Assembly (NCBI RefSeq): GCF_025215095.1
Contig: NZ_JALHAP010000075.1
Location: 124,001 to 188,000, forward strand
Length of the DNA: 64,000 bases
Reading direction: 5' to 3'
From: Dryocola boscaweniae
GTDB lineage: Bacteria > Pseudomonadota > Gammaproteobacteria > Enterobacterales > Enterobacteriaceae
The notes beneath the pieces are model-generated. The model did no database searches and was not told the origin of the DNA. It saw nothing but the letters and a program-made list of their open reading frames with translations. The translations under genes were made by a program, and so were the position numbers. How positions within the stretch are numbered: the stretch's first letter is position 1; the number at the start of each line of letters is the position of its first letter. This document shows, in pieces, positions 47,107 to 56,764 of the stretch.

Positions 47107-48091
47107 CGGCAGCGCAACCGATCGCGTCGCCTTCCTCAGCCAGCTTCGCCACGCCGCACGTGAAATCGGCTTTTTCTACCTGATTAATCACGGTGTAAGC
47201 CCGGACCTGCAGCAGGCGGTTCAGGACGAAGCCCGCCGGTTCTTTGCCCTGCCCGATGCCGAAAAGCAAAAGGTTGCGATGATTCATTCGCCCCATTTTC
47301 GTGGTTATAACCGCGCCGCCAGTGAATTAACCCGTGGCAAGCCAGACTGGCGCGAACAGTTTGATTTGGGAGCCGAACGTCCGGCTTTGCCGGTGGGTCA
47401 GAACGAACCAGGCTGGCATCGTCTGCAGGGGCCAAACCTGTGGCCGGAATCGCTTCCTGAACTCAAGCCAACGCTCCTGCAATTTCAGCGGGAAATGACC
47501 GCCGTGGCGCTCAAACTGTTGCGCACCTTTGCCGAAGCGCTGGCGCTGCCAGAAGACAGTTTCGATCCGCTTTATGGCAGCAAACCGAACGAACATATCA
47601 AGCTGATTCGCTATCCGGGGCAGCAATCCACGGTGGGCGACCAGGGCGTGGGCGCGCATAAAGATTCCGGCTTCCTGAGCTTTCTGCTGCAGGACCAGCA
47701 AAAAGGATTACAGGTCGAAGTCACCCCGGATAACTGGGTTGATGCCGTACCGCTACCCGGCAGCTTTGTGGTGAATATCGGTGAGCTGCTGGAACTGGCA
47801 ACTAACGGCTACCTGCGCGCTACCGTGCATCGCGTCGTCTCGCCGCCGCCGAACGAAGAGCGCCTGTCCATCGCGTTCTTCCTCGGCGCGCAGCTTGATG
47901 CGGTGGTGCCGGTCTACGCCCTGCCTCCTGAACTTGCGCGCGAAGCGCACGGCCCGGAGAGCGATCCGCGCAACCCGCTGCTGCGCGATGTGGGCTGGAA
48001 CTACCTGAAAGGCCGCCTGCGCTCCCATCCGGACGTGGCGGAACGTTATTACCCGGACGTGCTGCGTAACAGCGCAGAATTAATCGCTTAA
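47054..48091 (+). CDS. 2-oxoglutarate/Fe(II) oxygenase, isopenicillin N synthase family
   Basis: The 345-residue protein has the N-terminal DIOX_N region (PILDLSQL..., GFFYLINHGV) and the double-stranded beta-helix with metal ligands His202-x-Asp204 (AHKDSG) and His259 (VHRVVSP), and the RxS pair Arg270/Ser272 that binds 2-oxoglutarate. It contains no Cys and only three Met. It is 19 bp upstream of a MetQ-like binding protein and starts a four-gene operon with an ABC importer, so it probably oxidises a compound brought in by that importer, plausibly to release sulfur. The exact substrate is unknown. GGAG precedes the ATG by 6 nt. Confidence 0.88.
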   Translation: MSTTSNPALPILDLSQLDGSATDRVAFLSQLRHAAREIGFFYLINHGVSPDLQQAVQDEARRFFALPDAEKQKVAMIHSPHFRGYNRAASELTRGKPDWREQFDLGAERPALPVGQNEPGWHRLQGPNLWPESLPELKPTLLQFQREMTAVALKLLRTFAEALALPEDSFDPLYGSKPNEHIKLIRYPGQQSTVGDQGVGAHKDSGFLSFLLQDQQKGLQVEVTPDNWVDAVPLPGSFVVNIGELLELATNGYLRATVHRVVSPPPNEERLSIAFFLGAQLDAVVPVYALPPELAREAHGPESDPRNPLLRDVGWNYLKGRLRSHPDVAERYYPDVLRNSAELIA

Positions 48092-48110
48092 TACTAATAA
48101 GGAAAAATCC

Positions 48111-48920
48111 ATGAAACATGCCTCTTTTAAACTGGCAGGTATTGCGCTGTCTTTGACTCTGGCTTTCAGCGCACACGCAGCGGAAACATTGCGCATCGCC
48201 GCCGATCCGGTGCCGCACGCCGAGATCCTCGCCTTTGTGCAGAAACTCGATCCCAATCTGAAACTAAAAATCGTCGAACTCAGCAACGGCGTTAACGCTA
48301 ACGAACTGCTGGCGAACGGCGACGTAGACGCCAACTATTTCCAGCACGTGCCTTATTTACGCGATCAGGAAAAAGCGTTGGGTAAAAGCTTCAGCGTCGC
48401 CGCGACGGTGCATATCGAACCGCTGGGTATTTACTCTCATAAATATAAAGATCTGAAATCGGTGCCGGAAAACGCCACCATCGCGCTGCCTAATAACGTC
48501 ACCAATCTTAGCCGCGCGCTTTATCTGTTGCAGGACAAAGGGCTGATTACGCTCAAGCCGGAATTTAAAGACGCCTCGCAAAATCAGGCCACGCCGAAGG
48601 ACATCGCCAGCAATCCGAAGAATCTGAAGATTATTGAGATTGAAGCGCCACAGTTGCCGCGTTCACTGGACGATGTGGATCTGGCCGTGATTAACGGCAA
48701 CTACGCGCTGGAAGCCGGATTAACGCCTGCTAAAGATTCCCTGGGGCTGGAAAGCGCTACGCATAACCCTTACGCCAATATCCTCGTTACGAATCCGGAT
48801 CTTGCTAACGATCCGCGCATCAAAGAGCTGGCGAAAGATTTAGAGTCTCCGCAGGTGGCCGCGTTTATCCGTAAGCAGTTCAACGGTTCGGTGATCCCGG
48901 TGGCAGCGCCTCAGTCATGA
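48111..48920 (+). CDS. MetQ/NlpA-family periplasmic binding protein
   Basis: The 269-residue precursor has a signal peptide cut near SAHA-AET and the NlpA-type binding fold ([35 protein letters not shown]). E. coli MetQ is a lipoprotein; here there is no lipobox Cys, so the protein should be soluble in the periplasm. Apart from the initiator Met it contains no Met and no Cys. The stop overlaps the ATPase start by 4 nt. It is likely to bind a methionine-related or other sulfur compound. Confidence 0.88.
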   Translation: MKHASFKLAGIALSLTLAFSAHAAETLRIAADPVPHAEILAFVQKLDPNLKLKIVELSNGVNANELLANGDVDANYFQHVPYLRDQEKALGKSFSVAATVHIEPLGIYSHKYKDLKSVPENATIALPNNVTNLSRALYLLQDKGLITLKPEFKDASQNQATPKDIASNPKNLKIIEIEAPQLPRSLDDVDLAVINGNYALEAGLTPAKDSLGLESATHNPYANILVTNPDLANDPRIKELAKDLESPQVAAFIRKQFNGSVIPVAAPQS

Positions 48921-49708
48921 TTACCCTTGAGCGGCTGAGCAAAGTGTATGCCGGAGAAGGCCAACCGGCGCTGGATAACATCTCCCTGAGCGTGCCCGAT
49001 GGCGCAATCTACGGCATTCTCGGGCGCAGCGGCGCCGGGAAAAGCACCTTGATTCGCTGTCTCAACTTACTGGAGCGGCCAACGGAGGGCCGCATCATCA
49101 TGGACGGTAAAGAAATCACTACGCTCACCCAGCGCGAACTGCGTCGGCATCGTCAGCGCACCGGGATGGTCTTTCAGCATTTCAACCTCATTCACGCCCG
49201 CAACGTGGCGGATAACATCGCCGTGCCGCTGGAAATCGCCGGACAACCCCGCGCGGCACGTGAACGGCGCGTCGCGGAACTGCTGGAACTGGTTGGCTTA
49301 TCCGACAAAGCCCACGCCTTCCCTTCCCAGCTTTCGGGCGGGCAAAAACAGCGCGTGGGGATTGCCCGCGCGCTTGCCGCACATCCCAGTATTCTGCTTT
49401 GCGATGAAGCCACCAGCGCATTAGATCCGGAAACCACCGCCTCGGTGCTGGCGCTGCTGGCGGACATCAACCGCAAGCTCGGTTTAACCATCGTGCTGAT
49501 TACCCACCAGTTGGAAGTGGTGAAAGCCATTTGCGATCACGCCGCCCTGCTGGAAAAAGGCAGGCTTATTGAAAGCGGCCCGCTGGCAGATTTGCTGGTT
49601 AATCCCGGCTCGCGCCTGCGCCGCGCATTGCTGCCGGATCGCGAAGCGGAACAGGCATTTTTACGTCGTCACGGAGTGGAAGGAATGAAATTATGCGAAG
49701 TCGCTTAG
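48917..49708 (+). CDS. MetN-like ABC transporter ATP-binding protein without NIL domain
   Basis: The 263-residue ATPase has Walker [11 protein letters not shown]-loop VFQHFNL, signature LSGGQKQR, Walker [16 protein letters not shown] and the switch His in THQLEVV. Up to about residue 240 it follows MetN, but it stops before the C-terminal NIL/ACT domain (about 100 residues in E. coli MetN, 343 aa) that binds methionine and shuts the transporter. Import should therefore not be trans-inhibited by intracellular methionine. It overlaps its neighbours on both sides (4 and 16 nt). Confidence 0.9.
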   Translation: MITLERLSKVYAGEGQPALDNISLSVPDGAIYGILGRSGAGKSTLIRCLNLLERPTEGRIIMDGKEITTLTQRELRRHRQRTGMVFQHFNLIHARNVADNIAVPLEIAGQPRAARERRVAELLELVGLSDKAHAFPSQLSGGQKQRVGIARALAAHPSILLCDEATSALDPETTASVLALLADINRKLGLTIVLITHQLEVVKAICDHAALLEKGRLIESGPLADLLVNPGSRLRRALLPDREAEQAFLRRHGVEGMKLCEVA

Positions 49709-50364
49709 CCTGGGAAGACCTGTGGCCGCTGCTGCTCGACGGCACGCTCGACACGCTTTATATGGTGGGCCTGGCGGCACTGTTTACCGTGCTTATCGGC
49801 CTGCCCCTCGGCGTGCTGCTGTTTGTCACACGCCGCGACGGCGTTCTGCCCGCGCCGCGTACTAATCAGATTCTTGGCAGCATCGTGAACGTTGGCCGCT
49901 CGCTGCCGTTTATCGTGCTGCTGATTGCCCTGATCCCTTTCACAAGAATTATTATTGGCACCACGCTTGGCAGCACCGCTGCTGTCGTGCCCATTACCAT
50001 TGGCGCATTTCCGTTTTTCGCCCGCGTGGTGGAAAGCGCCCTTGATGAAGTGGATAAAGGCCGCATCGAGGCCATTCTTTCAATGGGCGGCAACGCCTGG
50101 CATGTAATAGGCAAAGTGTTGCTGCCGGAAGCGCTACCCGCGTTGCTCGCGGGCATCACGCTCACGGTGGTTATGCTGATTGGCTTTTCATCGATGGCGG
50201 GCGTCATCGGCGGCGGCGGGCTGGGGGATTTAGCTATCCGCTACGGCTATCAGCGCTTCAATAACCAGGTCATGATCGGCACCGTGGTGATTCTGATTGT
50301 CATGGTGCAACTGGTACAAAGCGTGGGCGACAGGCTGGTCAGACGCCTGGCGCACCGACGATAA
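49693..50364 (+). CDS. MetI-like ABC transporter permease
   Basis: This 223-residue inner-membrane permease has five predicted helices and the EAA-type loop ([27 protein letters not shown]) that docks to the ATPase, as in E. coli MetI. It overlaps the end of the ATPase gene by 16 nt. It ends one base before the stop of the convergent fructokinase gene, leaving no space for a terminator. With the binding protein and ATPase it completes a methionine-type importer. It contains no Cys. Confidence 0.9.
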   Translation: MRSRLAWEDLWPLLLDGTLDTLYMVGLAALFTVLIGLPLGVLLFVTRRDGVLPAPRTNQILGSIVNVGRSLPFIVLLIALIPFTRIIIGTTLGSTAAVVPITIGAFPFFARVVESALDEVDKGRIEAILSMGGNAWHVIGKVLLPEALPALLAGITLTVVMLIGFSSMAGVIGGGGLGDLAIRYGYQRFNNQVMIGTVVILIVMVQLVQSVGDRLVRRLAHRR

Positions 50365-50365
50365 T

Positions 50366-51286
50366 TCACTGCCTCGCGATAAACGACGCCAGCATCGCTG
50401 CATCGGGAGCCGCGGCAACCGCACCTTTATGCGTGGTCGCCAGCGCTCCGCATGCGGAGGCCTGAGTCAGTAAGCTGGCAAGTTCGCGTGGCGTTGAAGG
50501 CATGCCCAGCCGGGCAATTCCGGCCAGCAAACCCGCCATAAACGCATCCCCCGCCCCGGTGGTATCAATGCTGTCCACCACAAAACCGGCATAGGCGTAA
50601 CGTTTATCCTGCCAGATAGCTACGCCGCCCTTTTCTCCCTGCGTCACAAGCTTAAGGGCCGCCGGATAAGCGCGTAACGCCTCCAGCGCTTCGTTAACCG
50701 TCGCGGTTTGCGTAAGCCATAGCGCTTCTTCTTCGGAGAGTTTCAGCACGTCGGCCTGCCGGGCAAAAGCGTCCACGGCATCAAACATAACCTGCGGATC
50801 GGCCCACTGCTGAGCACGCAGATTCACATCAAAACTCACCAGCCCGTCCGCCTGATGCAGGCGTGTAATCGCCTCGCTGACGGTGTGGCGACATTGTTCC
50901 GCCACCAGAGCCAGCGAGCAGTAATGAAGCAAATCCGCGCCAAACTCCGGCAAAGCAGCGGGACTCAGAAACTGATCCGCAGAAGGATTCACCAGAAATG
51001 TAAATTCTCGTTCGCCTTTCTCCGCAAGGGTTACCACCACAGTACTGGTGCGATAGCGCTCATCGACTTCCATATGCCGGGTATCAACGCCGAACTGCAG
51101 CAAAGTACGGCGCATAAACTTACCAAAGGGGTCGTCTCCCACGCGGCCGATAAAACCGCTTTCAAGCCCCAGGCGCGAAGCCCCCACCGCCACATTGACC
51201 GGCGCGCCGCCGGCACAGGCCTCGAACCGCATTCCTTCCAGCGGCAGCAGATCCACCACCGCATCACCCAGCGACCAGATTTTCAT
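50366..51286 (-). CDS. cscK: Fructokinase of sucrose utilisation, CscK
   Basis: CscK phosphorylates the fructose released from sucrose by CscA. The 306-residue PfkB-family protein starts MKIWSLGDAVVDLLP, has the GG-x-P-x-N-V-A N-terminal motif (GGAPVNVAVG) and the catalytic DTTGAGDAF near residue 245. The start at 51286 has AGGAGAGAC upstream; longer readings run into the operator region. It is divergent from cscB across two CscR-type operators, as in E. coli W-type csc loci. Confidence 0.92.
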   Translation of the reverse strand: MKIWSLGDAVVDLLPLEGMRFEACAGGAPVNVAVGASRLGLESGFIGRVGDDPFGKFMRRTLLQFGVDTRHMEVDERYRTSTVVVTLAEKGEREFTFLVNPSADQFLSPAALPEFGADLLHYCSLALVAEQCRHTVSEAITRLHQADGLVSFDVNLRAQQWADPQVMFDAVDAFARQADVLKLSEEEALWLTQTATVNEALEALRAYPAALKLVTQGEKGGVAIWQDKRYAYAGFVVDSIDTTGAGDAFMAGLLAGIARLGMPSTPRELASLLTQASACGALATTHKGAVAAAPDAAMLASFIARQ

Positions 51287-51373
51287 TGTCTCTCCTGTCA
51301 TCAATGCCATTCCGCGTAGCAAACTCTGCTTTTGCCGTTTTTCTAAGTATGCCATTTCGATCACAAACTTTAA

Positions 51374-51453
51374 TTGTTAACGTTAACAAATGGAATTAAC
51401 ATCACATTTTTGCATTTACAGCTCTTTTCATGTCACAAAGTTAACGTTAACAA
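51374..51453. promoter_or_regulatory. CscR operators and CRP-like site in the cscK-cscB control region
   Basis: TTGTTAACGTTAACAA (51374-51389), a perfect 16-bp palindrome with central CG, and a second copy GTTAACGTTAAC (51440-51451, flanked by A and AA) lie 65 bp apart, enough for looping by a LacI-family tetramer. TGGAA-N6-TCACA (51391-51406) between them is a possible CRP site with one good half. CscR, encoded at 54182-55177, is the expected ligand. Confidence 0.85.
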
Positions 51454-51484
51454 TTTAGCCAGATTCTTCTAAGAGACGGCACAC

Positions 51485-52735
51485 ATGGCATTCATCACAC
51501 GCAAACAACATCATTATCTGGTTCTGAGCGGACTGCTGTTCACGTTCTTCTGGACCTGGTCTTCGGCCTTTTCTCTGATCTCGCTGTGGCTGAACCAAAA
51601 AATCGGGCTGAGAGGCGCTGAAACCGGGATTATTTTTTCAATAGTCGCCTTTACCGCCCTTTGCGCGCAGCCGCTGTACGGCTTTTTGCAGGACAAACTC
51701 GGGCTGCGTAAAAATCTGCTCTGGCTGATTGGCGGTTTACTCCTCGCCAGCGGGCCGTTCTTCGTTTTCGTGTGCACGCCGTTACTGCGTTTCCATATCC
51801 TGCCGGGTGCGGTAAGCGTCGGCCTGTATGTGGGCGCCACGTTCTTTGCTGGCATCGGCGCGCTGGAGTCTTATACCGAACGCGTCAGCCGCATCGTCGG
51901 GTTTGAATATGGCAAATCCCGCATGTGGGGTTCGCTGGGCTGGGCGGGCGCGACGTTTATTGCCGGCATGCTGTTTAACCTCGATCCCAATCTGAATTTC
52001 TGGATGGGCAGCGTTTCCGCCTGTCTGTTCCTGGGGCTGCTGTGGTGGATGCGCGAAGTGCAGCCCAACGCCCTGAACGAGCTCGAATTCGGCAAAAGCA
52101 ACGCGCTTACCATTAGCGATGCGTTTGGTTTGTTAAAGCTGCCAAACTTCTGGGCGCTGGTGGTCTTTGTCTGCGGCGTCAGCGTCTATAACGTTTACGA
52201 CCAGCAGTTCCCGGTCTATTTTGCCTCGCTGTTCCACAACGTGCAGCGCGGCAACGAAATGTTCGGCTTCCTCAACTCTTTCCAGGTCTTTCTGGAGGCG
52301 GGCGGTATGTTCCTGGCCCCGCTGCTGGTCAACAAAATCGGCGCCAAACGCGGCCTGCTGCTGAGCGGACTTATCATGGCGTTGCGCATTTTTGGCTCCG
52401 GCATGGCAAGCGACACGCTGACCATTTCGTTGATGAAACTGCTTCACGCGGTCGAACTGCCCATCCTGCTTATCGCGATGTTCAAGTACATCACCACCCA
52501 GTTCGATCAGCGCCTGTCCGCCACGCTCTATCTGGTCGGTTTCCAGTTCATCACCTCAATCTGCGCCACCGTGCTTTCACCGCTTGCCGGTCGCGGCTAT
52601 GACCAGATGGGCTTTGCCGACACCTACATGATCATGGCGGCGCTGGTGCTATCGCTGACCCTGATATCAAGCATGTTATTGCGGGGAGATAAACCGCAAA
52701 ACGACCTGCCTTCTTTAAATCTGACAACCAGGTAA
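51485..52735 (+). CDS. cscB: Sucrose:proton symporter CscB (LacY-type MFS)
   Basis: The 416-residue protein has twelve membrane helices and belongs to the oligosaccharide:H+ symporter family with LacY and RafB (FEYGKSRMWGSLGWA after helix 4; FQVFLEAGGMFLAP; ELPILLIAMFKYI around helix 10). Context with cscA, cscK and cscR makes sucrose or short fructo-oligosaccharides the likely substrate. It starts 32 bp after the second CscR operator and is followed by cscA after 5 bp. Confidence 0.88.
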   Translation: MAFITRKQHHYLVLSGLLFTFFWTWSSAFSLISLWLNQKIGLRGAETGIIFSIVAFTALCAQPLYGFLQDKLGLRKNLLWLIGGLLLASGPFFVFVCTPLLRFHILPGAVSVGLYVGATFFAGIGALESYTERVSRIVGFEYGKSRMWGSLGWAGATFIAGMLFNLDPNLNFWMGSVSACLFLGLLWWMREVQPNALNELEFGKSNALTISDAFGLLKLPNFWALVVFVCGVSVYNVYDQQFPVYFASLFHNVQRGNEMFGFLNSFQVFLEAGGMFLAPLLVNKIGAKRGLLLSGLIMALRIFGSGMASDTLTISLMKLLHAVELPILLIAMFKYITTQFDQRLSATLYLVGFQFITSICATVLSPLAGRGYDQMGFADTYMIMAALVLSLTLISSMLLRGDKPQNDLPSLNLTTR

Positions 52736-52740
52736 TCAAC

Positions 52741-54180
52741 ATGACACAACATCTTGCCCGGGCGATGCACGCCCTGGAAGCCAACCAGGCCAGTCGTGGC
52801 AGCCACTTTTACCCGCGCTTTCATCTCGCGCCGCCGGCTGGCTGGATGAACGATCCCAACGGCTTGATTTTCCATAACAACCTTTATCACGCTTTCTACC
52901 AGCACCATCCGTTTGATGAAAGCTGGGGGCCGATGCACTGGGGCCACGCTACCAGCCCGGACATGGTGCGCTGGCAGCATCAACCCATTGTGCTGGCCCC
53001 GGGCGATGAATGGGACCGCGACGGCTGTTTCTCAGGCAGCGCGGTGGATGATAACGGCGTGCTGTCGCTGATTTATACCGGGCATATCTGGCTTAACGGC
53101 CAGGGAGACGACAGCGCCATCCGCCAGGTACAGTGTCTCGCCACCAGCCAGGACGGCATCCATTTTGAAAAACAGGGCGTGGTATTAACGCCGCCGGAAG
53201 GCTTTATGCATTTCCGCGATCCGAAAGTCTGGCAGGAGGATGGAAGCTGGTGGATGGTCATCGGCGCCCGGGACGACAGCGATCGAGGCCAGGTGCTGCT
53301 TTATCGCGGCGCTTCGCTGCGCGACTGGCAACTGGATCGCATTCTTGCGAAAGCCGAACCGGGCATGGGCTACATGTGGGAATGCCCGGACTTTTTCGCA
53401 GTCGGCAACGCGCATTACCTCCTCTTTTCTCCCCAGGGGATCCAGGCCTGCGGCTATCACAACCGCAACCTTTTCCAGAGCGGTTATCTGCGCGGATGCT
53501 GGCGGCCGGGCCAGGATTTTATTCAGAATGGAGACTTCATCGAGATGGACTGCGGGCACGATTTTTATGCTCCGCAGTCATTTCTTGCGGGCGACGGGCG
53601 CAGAATCGTGATGGGCTGGATGGACATGTGGGAATCCCCTATGCCGTCCAAACGCGAAGGCTGGGCGGGTTGCCTGACGCTGCCCAGAGAAATTACGGCG
53701 GATGCTCAGGGGCGGTTACGCCAGACGCCGATTCACGAACTGATGTCCCTGCGAGGAACGGAACATCCCGTTCTGCCCTGCATACTGGAAAACCAGCGCC
53801 AGAGCCTGCTGGACTGCGCGCAGGCAATGGAGCTTGAGCTAAACTGGGACTGCTGCGAAAGCCACGCGGAACGCTACGGGCTACGCCTGGGAGCCGGGTG
53901 CGAACTGTTTGTTGACAGCCAGTCCCGCCGCCTGGTGCTGGCCCGCCGTTATCCCGATGAACAGCTCAACGGCGACCGCAGCGTGCCGCTGCCGGAAAGG
54001 GGCGATCTCCGCCTGCGAATTTTTATCGACCGTTCATCCATTGAGGTATTTGTTAACGAAGGAGAATACTGCCTGAGCAGCCGGATTTATCCGCAGCAGG
54101 ATAGACAGTTACAGTTGTTTGCCGACCACGGCCGCGCGCTTTGTCGCGGCGGCTCGTTGTGGATGCTTAACGACATCTGA
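52741..54180 (+). CDS. cscA: Sucrose hydrolase (GH32 invertase) CscA
   Basis: CscA hydrolyses unphosphorylated sucrose in the cytoplasm. The 479-residue GH32 protein has the nucleophile motif WMNDPNG (Asp38), FRDPKV and the acid/base WECPDFF, plus a C-terminal beta-sandwich (from about residue 330) with FIDRSSIEVFVNEGE. There is no signal peptide. It is the second gene after cscB, and its stop is one base from the convergent cscR stop. Confidence 0.93.
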   Translation: MTQHLARAMHALEANQASRGSHFYPRFHLAPPAGWMNDPNGLIFHNNLYHAFYQHHPFDESWGPMHWGHATSPDMVRWQHQPIVLAPGDEWDRDGCFSGSAVDDNGVLSLIYTGHIWLNGQGDDSAIRQVQCLATSQDGIHFEKQGVVLTPPEGFMHFRDPKVWQEDGSWWMVIGARDDSDRGQVLLYRGASLRDWQLDRILAKAEPGMGYMWECPDFFAVGNAHYLLFSPQGIQACGYHNRNLFQSGYLRGCWRPGQDFIQNGDFIEMDCGHDFYAPQSFLAGDGRRIVMGWMDMWESPMPSKREGWAGCLTLPREITADAQGRLRQTPIHELMSLRGTEHPVLPCILENQRQSLLDCAQAMELELNWDCCESHAERYGLRLGAGCELFVDSQSRRLVLARRYPDEQLNGDRSVPLPERGDLRLRIFIDRSSIEVFVNEGEYCLSSRIYPQQDRQLQLFADHGRALCRGGSLWMLNDI

Positions 54181-54181
54181 C

Positions 54182-55177
54182 CTAAAGCGATACGCGCTTT
54201 AACAAAGGACAGGCAAGCTGCTGCACGCCGACGTGCGTGCGGCCCTCAATCAAATGCAACGCCGCCTGACGACCAATCTCGTGATGCGGCAGTTGCACCG
54301 TCGTCAACGGCGGCAGGAAGAGTTCCCCTACGCCTACCAGATTATCGTACCCCAGCACCGCCACCTGCTGCGGGATAGAAATGCCTCGCGCCAGCAGCGT
54401 TTGATAAGCAACAAACGCAATCCGGTCATTGCCGCAGACCAGCACATCAAAATCCGCCGCGCCCTCGGTACAGTGCCTGTCCAAAAGCGTGACTAAATCC
54501 GTGTAATGTTCATCGCCCATCGCCATGTGGTATTGCTGCACCTCATCCAGGGAAAGCCCCGCCTCCTGCCAGGCCTGAATAAAACCAGCACGGCGAGGCT
54601 TGCTGGCCAGCGCCATTTCCGGCAGCCAGAAGCAAAGCGGACGGCGGTAGCCTTTAGCAATGAGATGCTGTGTAGCCTGGTACTGTCCGGCAAAATCATC
54701 CGGGATGTAGCACGGCAGAGTTTCATCGTCCGTTACGCAGTTGGCCAGCACGACCTGCTTGCCCGCCAGCGCTTCCGGCAGAATAACGTGACGCAAACCC
54801 ATGGTCGTGAAAATGATGCCGTCAGGGCGCTGCGCCAGTAGGTGACGCACGGCGCGTTCGGCATCTTCAGAGGAAAGAATATTAATAAGAAAGCTGTTCC
54901 AGCTCCGCTCGCGCGCCGTCTGTTCTATAGCCAGCAGCATTTCAACCGAGAACGGCGTAGTGGCGGTATCCAGAGCGAGAATAGCAATCGTGGAGGTTTT
55001 CGCCCCCTGGCTGCGAATTTTACGCGCCGAATAATCCGGCACGTAGTTAAGCGCTTCGATTGCTTTTTGCACCCGCTCTCGGGTTGTCGGGCTGACATGT
55101 TCGGCATGGTTGATAACCCGGGAAACGGTCATCAGGGATACGCCAGCCATGTTTGCTACATCTTTCAAAGAGGCCAT
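54182..55177 (-). CDS. cscR: LacI-family sucrose repressor CscR
   Basis: The 331-residue protein begins with the LacI headpiece MASLKDVANMAGVSLMTVSRV and a hinge helix, followed by a periplasmic-binding-protein-like effector domain. It follows E. coli CscR over its whole length (TATTPFSVEMLLAIEQTA, LFLPPLTTVQLPH). It should bind the palindromes at 51374-51389 and 51440-51451 and be released by sucrose or fructose. It lies 72 bp downstream of the EIIBC gene on the same strand, so read-through from that gene is possible. Confidence 0.93.
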   Translation of the reverse strand: MASLKDVANMAGVSLMTVSRVINHAEHVSPTTRERVQKAIEALNYVPDYSARKIRSQGAKTSTIAILALDTATTPFSVEMLLAIEQTARERSWNSFLINILSSEDAERAVRHLLAQRPDGIIFTTMGLRHVILPEALAGKQVVLANCVTDDETLPCYIPDDFAGQYQATQHLIAKGYRRPLCFWLPEMALASKPRRAGFIQAWQEAGLSLDEVQQYHMAMGDEHYTDLVTLLDRHCTEGAADFDVLVCGNDRIAFVAYQTLLARGISIPQQVAVLGYDNLVGVGELFLPPLTTVQLPHHEIGRQAALHLIEGRTHVGVQQLACPLLKRVSL

Positions 55178-55249
55178 GTGGGTGCCGGGAACGTGGGAAA
55201 GCCCTGATAATATATGGTTTTCAGCGCTTTTTCCCGCCGGGCATCACAT

Positions 55250-56620
55250 TCAGGCCTTCTCGCGTACCAGCAGCGTAGTCAGCGTGAACGATAAGACTAG
55301 CGCCAGCGCCACGCCCATCAGCGCGAACACAAGAAAAGGTCCGATATAAGCTGGCAGACTGAAGATGCTCGACAAAATGTAGCCGTACAGGCGTACGCCA
55401 AAGAAAGCGATAAACGCAGATGCGACGGAGCTTGCAATGGTCGCGGCGATAAAAGCTTTTTTGTAGCGAGTCAGCACGCCAAACAGCGCAGGTTCGGTGA
55501 TGCCGAGCAGCGCGGAAATTGCCCCCGAGAGTACAACCGAGCGATCGGCCCGCGACTTGCTTTGCCGCCAGATAGCAAAAGTGGAGCCGGCAATCGCCAT
55601 ATTGGCCATAAACATCATCGGCATCAGCATGTCGTAGCCGCGGTCGGTGAAGTTTTGCAGCGCGATGGGCGTCATGGCGTGATGCATGCCGGTAAGAATC
55701 GCCACCGGACGAATCGCGCCCACCACCAGCCCGGCAAAGCTCGCCGAGACGCCAAACAGTCCTTCGATAAACCACGCCAGTCCTTTACCGAGATAAATCC
55801 CCAGCGGGCCGATAACCACCAGCGCGACAAGGGCTGCCAGAAATAGCGTCAGCGTTGGGGTAAAGACCGTTTTCAGCACGTCCGGCATAATGCTGTCGAC
55901 CCAGCGATGGATATAGCTCAGGGCTAAAACCGAGAAGATGACCGGGATAACGCTTGAAGCGTAGTTAAAAACGGAAACCGGGATCGCGTTGAGAAAATAG
56001 AACGCCTCAACGGCATCGGGCGTATGCCCCGCCAGCGCTTTTGCCGCCTCGATAAGCGACGGATACATAAAGCAGGCGGCAACCGCGGCGGCCAGATACT
56101 CGTTGGTTTTGAACATGCGCGCCGCCGAGATCGCAAGGAAGAACGGCAGGAAATAGAATACGCCGCTTGCGATTAAATCAATGACGATCACCGTGTCGCT
56201 TTTCGCGGAGATGACTTTTAGCGCGATCAAACCCGCCAGCAAACCTTTGATCATCCCCGCGCCGGCAATAGCAGGCACGATTGGCCCAAAGACGCCGGAA
56301 ACCGTATCCATAAACAAAGAGATAGGGCTCTTACGCTCTTTTTTCTGCTCGCCTGCGGCATTGTGCGCGGCAGACGAACCCAGCGCGGAAGACAATTGTT
56401 CATACCAGCGGTTCACCTGCGGGCCGATGATAATCTGAAACTGATCGCTTTGAATTTGCGCCCCTAAAATACCCGGCAGCTTTTTAATTTCTGGCTGATC
56501 GATTTTGCTTTCATCAACAACATCAAAACGCAGGCGCGTCATGCAGTGCCAGACTTTATTAATATTATCGGCCCCGCCGACCAGGCGGATAATATTATTG
56601 ATGGCCTCAACTGTCCCCAT
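55250..56620 (-). CDS. PTS EIIBC component, glucose/beta-glucoside superfamily
   Basis: The 456-residue protein has an N-terminal EIIB domain (about 1-80) with the phosphorylated Cys26 in WHCMTRLRFDV, a linker, and an EIIC domain with about ten helices (from residue 105) including the GITEPALFG substrate loop. There is no EIIA domain, so it would depend on EIIA(Glc) (Crr) or another IIA. The sugar is unknown; this family includes sucrose, trehalose, beta-glucoside and MurNAc permeases. It is divergent from a ManD-type dehydratase across a region with a long inverted repeat and lies upstream of cscR. Confidence 0.87.
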   Translation of the reverse strand: MGTVEAINNIIRLVGGADNINKVWHCMTRLRFDVVDESKIDQPEIKKLPGILGAQIQSDQFQIIIGPQVNRWYEQLSSALGSSAAHNAAGEQKKERKSPISLFMDTVSGVFGPIVPAIAGAGMIKGLLAGLIALKVISAKSDTVIVIDLIASGVFYFLPFFLAISAARMFKTNEYLAAAVAACFMYPSLIEAAKALAGHTPDAVEAFYFLNAIPVSVFNYASSVIPVIFSVLALSYIHRWVDSIMPDVLKTVFTPTLTLFLAALVALVVIGPLGIYLGKGLAWFIEGLFGVSASFAGLVVGAIRPVAILTGMHHAMTPIALQNFTDRGYDMLMPMMFMANMAIAGSTFAIWRQSKSRADRSVVLSGAISALLGITEPALFGVLTRYKKAFIAATIASSVASAFIAFFGVRLYGYILSSIFSLPAYIGPFLVFALMGVALALVLSFTLTTLLVREKA

Positions 56621-56707
56621 TAATGGCTCCGAATAATGTGTTTATAGTTATATGCAGCATGGCCTGAAAGAGTAGAGAAAGGCGAACAACAAAACAAACC
56701 AATGAAA

Positions 56708-56723
56708 CTTGATGCGCATCACA
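56708..56723. promoter_or_regulatory. CRP-like site between EIIBC and ManD-type genes
   Basis: CTTGATGCGCATCACA has the GAT..ATCACA core of the CRP consensus, with one strong and one weaker half. It lies 88 bp upstream of the EIIBC start. Confidence 0.4.
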
Positions 56724-56764
56724 ATCACCCATTACAAAAGCGCAAAAACCCGCCAGTAATGCAA

